DNA from: JAFDEI01 sp964196055
GTDB taxonomy: Bacteria > Myxococcota_A > UBA9160 > SMWR01
Reading direction: 5' to 3'
Assembly (NCBI GenBank): GCA_964196055.1
Contig: CAXMSF010000324.1
Location: forward strand, 1-9,569
Length of the DNA: 9,569 bases
Shown: positions 6,240 to 9,569 of the stretch, piece after piece
Position numbering within the stretch: position 1 is the first letter of the stretch
How the letters are laid out: each line of letters starts with the position of its first letter
Translations under genes and position numbers: made by a program
Notes under the pieces: generated by a model
What the model saw: only the letters and a program-made list of their open reading frames with translations
The model's database searches: none
What the model was told of the DNA's origin: nothing

Positions 6240-7934
6240 GTGTCGGGCGGGATGCCCCAGACGATATCAGGCGTACTCGTTCTTCTCCTGCTCCTCGTCG
6301 CACCGGCTTGCGAGCGCGGGGGTGCGGACTTCGTGTTTCGCGGTGGCGGCGTCTACACCATGGACGGCGACCGGCCCTGGGCGGAGTCCGTCGTCGTCGA
6401 AGGTGGGAGAATCGTAGCGGTCGGGTCCGACGCCGAGACGGCCGCAGCCATCGGTCGCGGCACCGAGGTGATCGATCTCACCGGCAAGATGCTCCTGCCG
6501 GGCTTCCAGGACAGCCACACCCATCCGATCCTGGGGGCAACCCTGGAGCCGCTCTGCCGCCTCGACGAAGCGACGAGCCAAGAGGCCGTGCTCGAGGCCG
6601 TCGCGGGCTGTGCCCACGAGAGTTCCGATGACTGGCTCCTTGCCTTCGGCTGGCGCTCGTCGCTCTTCTTCCCCGAGATCGCCCCAAGGAAGGAAGCGCT
6701 CGACGCGGTCGTGAGCGACCGCCCGGCCGTGTTGATCGCCAAGGACATGCACACCTTCTGGCTCAACTCGAAAGCGCTCGAGGCCGTGGGTGTGACGCGT
6801 GAGACCGAGACGCCGCCCGGGGGCGTGATCCTGCGCGATCCGCACAGCGGCGAGCCGACCGGTGCGCTTCGGGATCTCGCACTCGATCTCGTCCTCGACG
6901 TCATGCCGCGGCCGAACATTCTCGAGAGCCTGGAGGCGCTTCATGAGACGCTCCGGGAGATGAACCGACACGGATACACGTCGCTGCTGGATGCGCGGGT
7001 GTCCGAGCCCGAGATGGCCTGGGCCTACCGGCTGCTCGAAGCCGTGGACCTGCTCGACATGCGGGTCTCGCTGGCGGTTCTCTTCGATCCCCATCAGGGC
7101 CTCGCGCAGCGAGCGACCTTCCGAGAACTCAGGGAGGATTTCTCGACCGACCGCATCCGGACGCGCGTCGTGAAGATCTTCGTGGACGGCGGAACGTCGA
7201 TGGGGGCCAGCGCTTCTGCAGCCCACGTCGACGGCCGGCCGAGTGCCGCTCCCTACATTCCGGAGGCGGCTCTCGCCGAAGCCGTGACGGCATTCGACGC
7301 GGACGGCTTCTCCGTGCACCTGCACACGCTCGGTGACCTCGCCACGCGAAGCGCCCTCGACGCGATCGAAGCCGCGAAGGCGGCCCATCCGGAGAGTGAT
7401 GCGAGGCATGTCATCACGCACCTCGTCTATCCCCAGCCGCGGGATGTCGCTCGCTTCGGGCCGCTCGGCGTGATCGCCAACATCTCGCCGTGGTGGGCGT
7501 TCCGAAACGAGTGGACTGCGTCGTTCCCTCCCACGCTGGGCCCCGACCGGGAGCGTTGGATGTATCCCTTTGCGAGTCTCGAGCGCAGCGGAGCGTTGCT
7601 CGCGGCCGGCAGCGATTACCCGTTCACGCCGCTCGATCCCTTCGACGCAATCGAGGTCGGGCTCACGCGGCGCGATCCTCACGACCCTTCGAGTCATCCA
7701 CTCGTTGCGGACGAGGCGCTCACACTCGAGACCCTGCTGGCCGCCTACACGATCAACGCCGCCTACCAGCTCCAGCAGGAGGACCGCACCGGCTCGATCG
7801 AGCCGGGCAAGCTGGCCGACCTGATCGTGGTCGACCGGAACCTCTTCGAGATTCCAACCGAGTCGATCAGCGAAACCCGGGTGCTCCTGACCTTGCTCGA
7901 GGGCGAGGTCGTCCATCGGGTAGGATCGCCGTAG
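6240..7934 (+). CDS. Exported YtcJ-type amidohydrolase (amidohydrolase family 3)
   Basis: This is a 564-residue metal-dependent hydrolase, probably exported. Residues 11-20 are hydrophobic (GVLVLLLLLV), followed by APAC with C24: a possible but non-ideal lipobox, otherwise a signal-peptidase I site. The enzyme part begins with the beta-sandwich half (FRGGGVYTMDG, then GGRIVAVG). The metal site follows: HTH motif H93/H95 (GFQDSHTHP), probable carboxylated lysine K312 (VKIFVDGG), H360/H362 (HLHTLGD), H394 (HVITHL) and D459 (GSDYP). The C-terminal SIEPGKLADLIVVDRN is typical of the superfamily. Relatives of this group have been linked to hydrolysis of amide, ester or cyclic substrates, but most have no known substrate. 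The GTG at 6240 has GGAG 8 nt upstream; an ATG at 6252 has no good site. The gene diverges from the CoA-transferase and converges on the next lipoprotein. Confidence 0.9.
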   Translation: MSGGMPQTISGVLVLLLLLVAPACERGGADFVFRGGGVYTMDGDRPWAESVVVEGGRIVAVGSDAETAAAIGRGTEVIDLTGKMLLPGFQDSHTHPILGATLEPLCRLDEATSQEAVLEAVAGCAHESSDDWLLAFGWRSSLFFPEIAPRKEALDAVVSDRPAVLIAKDMHTFWLNSKALEAVGVTRETETPPGGVILRDPHSGEPTGALRDLALDLVLDVMPRPNILESLEALHETLREMNRHGYTSLLDARVSEPEMAWAYRLLEAVDLLDMRVSLAVLFDPHQGLAQRATFRELREDFSTDRIRTRVVKIFVDGGTSMGASASAAHVDGRPSAAPYIPEAALAEAVTAFDADGFSVHLHTLGDLATRSALDAIEAAKAAHPESDARHVITHLVYPQPRDVARFGPLGVIANISPWWAFRNEWTASFPPTLGPDRERWMYPFASLERSGALLAAGSDYPFTPLDPFDAIEVGLTRRDPHDPSSHPLVADEALTLETLLAAYTINAAYQLQQEDRTGSIEPGKLADLIVVDRNLFEIPTESISETRVLLTLLEGEVVHRVGSP

Positions 7935-8023
7935 CCATGGATTCCATGCGGCGCGATGCGGTCGAGTCCGAGTTCGATCGGGTTGCCGACCAGGTCGATC
8001 AACGTCGTCGCTTCATCCCACGA

Positions 8024-8920
8024 TCATTCGCCCGTGCGGATCTTCTCGAGACGCACGATCCGGTCGTCCGTGACCGTCACCTGGATCCCGCCGACCTCCT
8101 CGAGGTAGACCGAAGTGAGCCGGCCGCGCGAGCGCTGCTCGGATTGCGGCACGAAGTCGGCCGATTGGCAGGTGACGAACTTCGACCACGCCTGTCCGAT
8201 CGTCGGCGGCCGATCGAGTCGACTGCCGCAGCGTTCGCGCTGCGCCTTCGCGGCCGCGACCTGGAGTACGCGCGCGTCAGCCGCCATCTGCGCTGCGAGT
8301 TCGTCCCAGAGCCGCGCGTGCGCGGCCGGGTACATGAGTTGCTTGTAGCGCGAGCGCGGGCGCGCGAGGCGCACACCGCGCATCAGGTTCGGCACGATGA
8401 TGGCGGCGCCGAAGAACGGGCCGGGGCTGCCCGAACGGTGCACGAGTTCGTGGCCGGTTCGAGCCTCGTAGCTGCCCACGTGCTCGCCGGTTGCGCGTAC
8501 GAAGACATCGACGCGCGCCTCGGCGGCGTAGGCCTGGCGGGTGCCGTACCAGTTGGGCGCGAACGCGAGCCCGCCCGGGAACCAGGTCGCGAGGTTCGCG
8601 CCTGCGCGCGGGTCCCAGCTTCCCGTCATTTCGCCGCGGATCACGAGGTCGCTCTGCCGCTCTGAACCGTCACCGGAGTCGACCCACGCAAAGACGCGGT
8701 TCCGGCGCAGCGACTCCGACAGTCCGCCGATTTCGAAGCTCTGCTGCAGCAGGTCCGCATCCCCGGCGAGGTAGCCGCCGTCGTGGACGAGCAGCGGCTC
8801 GACCGCGACCCGGCCCGGAAACGGTGCATTGGGCCACGGCGGTAACGCTTCCTCGGGCTCGAGGCTCGTGATCCGGGGAGCGCAGGCAGCCAAGACGATC
8901 GCGAGTGCGCCGAGAATCAC
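8024..8920 (-). CDS. Lipoprotein candidate of unknown function
   Basis: I do not recognise the family. From the GTG at 8920 the product has 298 residues, beginning with a short hydrophobic stretch and a good lipobox LAAC (C13), followed by APRITSLEPEEALPPWP. The mature part contains RVAVEPLLVHDGGYLAGDAD, then QSFEIGGLSESLRRNRVF, SDLVIRGEMTGSWDP, AYAAEARVDVFVRATGEHV and ARTGHELVHRSGSPG. This 'parameter-of-a-complex' pattern (conserved VEP, sub-beta strands with R..G) recalls small outer-membrane lipoproteins, but I cannot name one. The start is uncertain: GTG at 8920 has no clear Shine-Dalgarno sequence and leaves no basic n-region. The frame stays open to 9220, but that stretch is arginine/serine/proline-rich and translates an inverted repeat. 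The gene converges on the amidohydrolase with an 89-nt gap. Conserved paired cysteines occur late (ERCGS and VTCQS). Confidence 0.65.
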   Translation of the reverse strand: MILGALAIVLAACAPRITSLEPEEALPPWPNAPFPGRVAVEPLLVHDGGYLAGDADLLQQSFEIGGLSESLRRNRVFAWVDSGDGSERQSDLVIRGEMTGSWDPRAGANLATWFPGGLAFAPNWYGTRQAYAAEARVDVFVRATGEHVGSYEARTGHELVHRSGSPGPFFGAAIIVPNLMRGVRLARPRSRYKQLMYPAAHARLWDELAAQMAADARVLQVAAAKAQRERCGSRLDRPPTIGQAWSKFVTCQSADFVPQSEQRSRGRLTSVYLEEVGGIQVTVTDDRIVRLEKIRTGE

Positions 8921-8998
8921 CCGTGTGTTGAATGTCGTTTGTCTATCCGATTCGCTCCGCCGTGTCGGCCGGCGCTTTCCTGGGTGTTTGCAAGATCC

Positions 8999-9072
8999 GC
9001 CGCAGTCGGGCGGGGGGAGGGGCCTCCGCTCGAACACAGTTGCTTCGACCCCTCCCCCCGCCCGACTGCGGC
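8999..9072. repeat. Perfect 24-bp inverted repeat with G- and C-tracts (cruciform/REP-like element)
   Basis: The left arm (8999-9022) and right arm (9049-9072) are exact reverse complements over 24 bp. One strand reads GCCGCAGTCGGGCG followed by a G-tract broken by one A. Between the arms, TCGAA (9030-9034) and TTCGA (9044-9048) form an inner 5-bp stem with a 9-nt loop, leaving a 7-nt bulge at 9023-9029. The fold would be very stable on either strand. No U-tract follows it on either side. It resembles REP/MITE-type palindromes more than a terminator. Confidence 0.85.
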
Positions 9073-9170
9073 TCCCCCGTGCCAACGACAGACCCCGATC
9101 GGTAGTCCGTGTGAGCAGCGAACTCGAACGCTGCGAACGCGTTTCAGCGCACTCAACACCCCGCGGCCGG

Positions 9171-9190
9171 AGTCGGGGAGGGGTCGAAGC
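9171..9190 (+). repeat. Degenerate third copy of the inverted-repeat motif
   Basis: This segment shares AGTCGG and then GGAGGGGTCGAAGC with the minus-strand reading of 9042-9067, with 6 nt missing in the G-tract. Beyond it, weak similarity continues (TCGAAGC, then a T/C-rich stretch and TCG). It suggests that the palindrome belongs to a repeated element of which an older copy lies about 100 nt away. An inner CGAAGC/GCTTCG pair (9185-9190 with 9206-9211) could form its own small hairpin. Confidence 0.45.
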
Positions 9191-9233
9191 GCTCTTGCCT
9201 CGCGGGCTTCGCTCCTTCACTCGCTGCTCGTGA

Positions 9234-9569
9234 TCAAGGCTGCAAGCGCCGCACCGCCAGGCGTTCGAGGCGCTTCATGCACCAGGTCTGCGTCCGGAGC
9301 AGCGAGGAGGGCATCGAGCGCTCTGCGATGCTCATGCGACCGTTCAGCTCCATGCCCATCTCCCAGCGCAGCTTGCAGCGCTGTTCGTCGAGCGGGAGAA
9401 CGTCGTAGAGTTCGACGAGCCCCTTGAGCGCGCGGTTGCCCGCAGCGGTGATCGCGAAGCCCATGCGACTGCCGGGCTTCCAGGCCCAGAACACCTCGTC
9501 GAGGCGAATTCCGCCGATCACGGTCACTGTGCGTGTGGTGCCCTCGCCGAAGGGCTGGGGGCTCGTCCA
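9234..9569 (-). CDS. SRPBCC family (polyketide cyclase/START-like) protein, C-terminal part
   Basis: The frame is open from the window edge to the stop at 9234, so the N-terminus is missing; 111 residues are visible. The pattern PFGEGTTRTVTVIGGIRLDE, followed by VFWAWKPGSRMGFAIT, then LVELYDVLPLDEQRCKLRWEMGMEL, matches helix-grip (SRPBCC) proteins: a GxGTxRxV strand, E..l.W.pg.RmaF, and the ..EdY.v..l...r..l.w strand pair. Such proteins bind hydrophobic ligands in a cavity; some are cyclases or hydrolases, many are of unknown role. A GTG at 9527 would start in the middle of the GTTRTVTV strand and is not a likely start. The next gene on the strand begins about 313 nt downstream, after the repeat element. 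Confidence 0.8.
   Translation of the reverse strand, partial: WTSPQPFGEGTTRTVTVIGGIRLDEVFWAWKPGSRMGFAITAAGNRALKGLVELYDVLPLDEQRCKLRWEMGMELNGRMSIAERSMPSSLLRTQTWCMKRLERLAVRRLQP

Larger units (their letters stand above)
8921..9233. other. Non-coding gap rich in repeats
   Basis: This 313-nt gap lies between the SRPBCC gene and the lipoprotein candidate, both on the minus strand. It holds the large inverted repeat at 8999-9072 and a degenerate third copy at 9171-9190. All frames that cross it are low-complexity R/S/P-rich and lack family similarity. I see no convincing promoter and no RNA gene. It probably separates two transcription units. Confidence 0.55.

Noticed and set aside
6267..7916. A 549-codon open frame on the minus strand
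   Set aside because: It is antisense to the amidohydrolase, whose metal ligands and C-terminal motif are clear. No domain is visible in the antisense product.
7936..7948. Short palindrome CATGGATTCCATG just after the amidohydrolase stop
   Set aside because: The six-base arms surround a single base, too tight to fold as a hairpin, and no U-tract follows. It is most likely chance.
7763..8002. A 79-codon minus-strand frame between the amidohydrolase and the lipoprotein
   Set aside because: It runs mostly antisense into the amidohydrolase C-terminus, and the part in the gap shows no known motif or ribosome-binding site.

Overview
The window is G+C-rich (about two thirds G+C by eye), bacterial and densely coded. 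It carries catabolic, CoA-linked genes and several lipoprotein-type proteins. No rRNA, tRNA, CRISPR array, transposase or integrase is visible. The lipobox-type signal peptides (including a DUF3313 lipoprotein) and the mix of a molybdenum hydroxylase, class III CoA-transferases, a crotonase and a polyketide-cyclase-like protein suggest a Gram-negative heterotroph of the Pseudomonadota / Myxococcota / Binatota kind. The phylum cannot be fixed from this sequence alone.

Layout. Positions 1-1629, minus strand: a molybdenum hydroxylase operon in the order FAD subunit, 2Fe-2S subunit, molybdopterin subunit, with only the first 66 codons of the last gene present. Positions 1630-1976: a divergent intergenic region with a nested GC-rich hairpin. 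Positions 1977-2861, plus strand: a crotonase of the MenB/BadI (ring-forming or ring-opening) branch. Positions 2868-6038, minus strand: a 797-residue tandem class III (CaiB/BaiF) CoA-transferase followed 39 nt later by a DUF3313 lipoprotein; this pair converges on the crotonase with a 6-nt gap. Positions 6240-7934, plus strand: a YtcJ-type amidohydrolase with an export signal. Positions 8024-8920, minus strand: an unrecognised lipoprotein candidate. Positions 8921-9233: a non-coding region with a perfect 24-bp inverted repeat and a degenerate third copy of the same motif. Positions 9234-9569, minus strand: the C-terminal part of an SRPBCC (polyketide cyclase/START-like) protein that runs off the window.

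How the genes may work together (inference). The Mo-hydroxylase could hydroxylate a ring or C-H bond using water, the CoA-transferase could activate a carboxylate, and the MenB/BadI-like crotonase could hydrolyse or close a ring of an acyl-CoA. Together this looks like a fragment of a catabolic region for an alicyclic, aromatic or steroid-like acid. The substrate cannot be read from the sequence. The most unusual coding features are the fused double CoA-transferase with both catalytic aspartates kept and the crotonase with an altered active-site loop. The most unusual non-coding structure is the inverted repeat at 8999-9072, which also falsely extends the neighbouring lipoprotein reading frame. 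I found no convincing evidence of a wholly new system.
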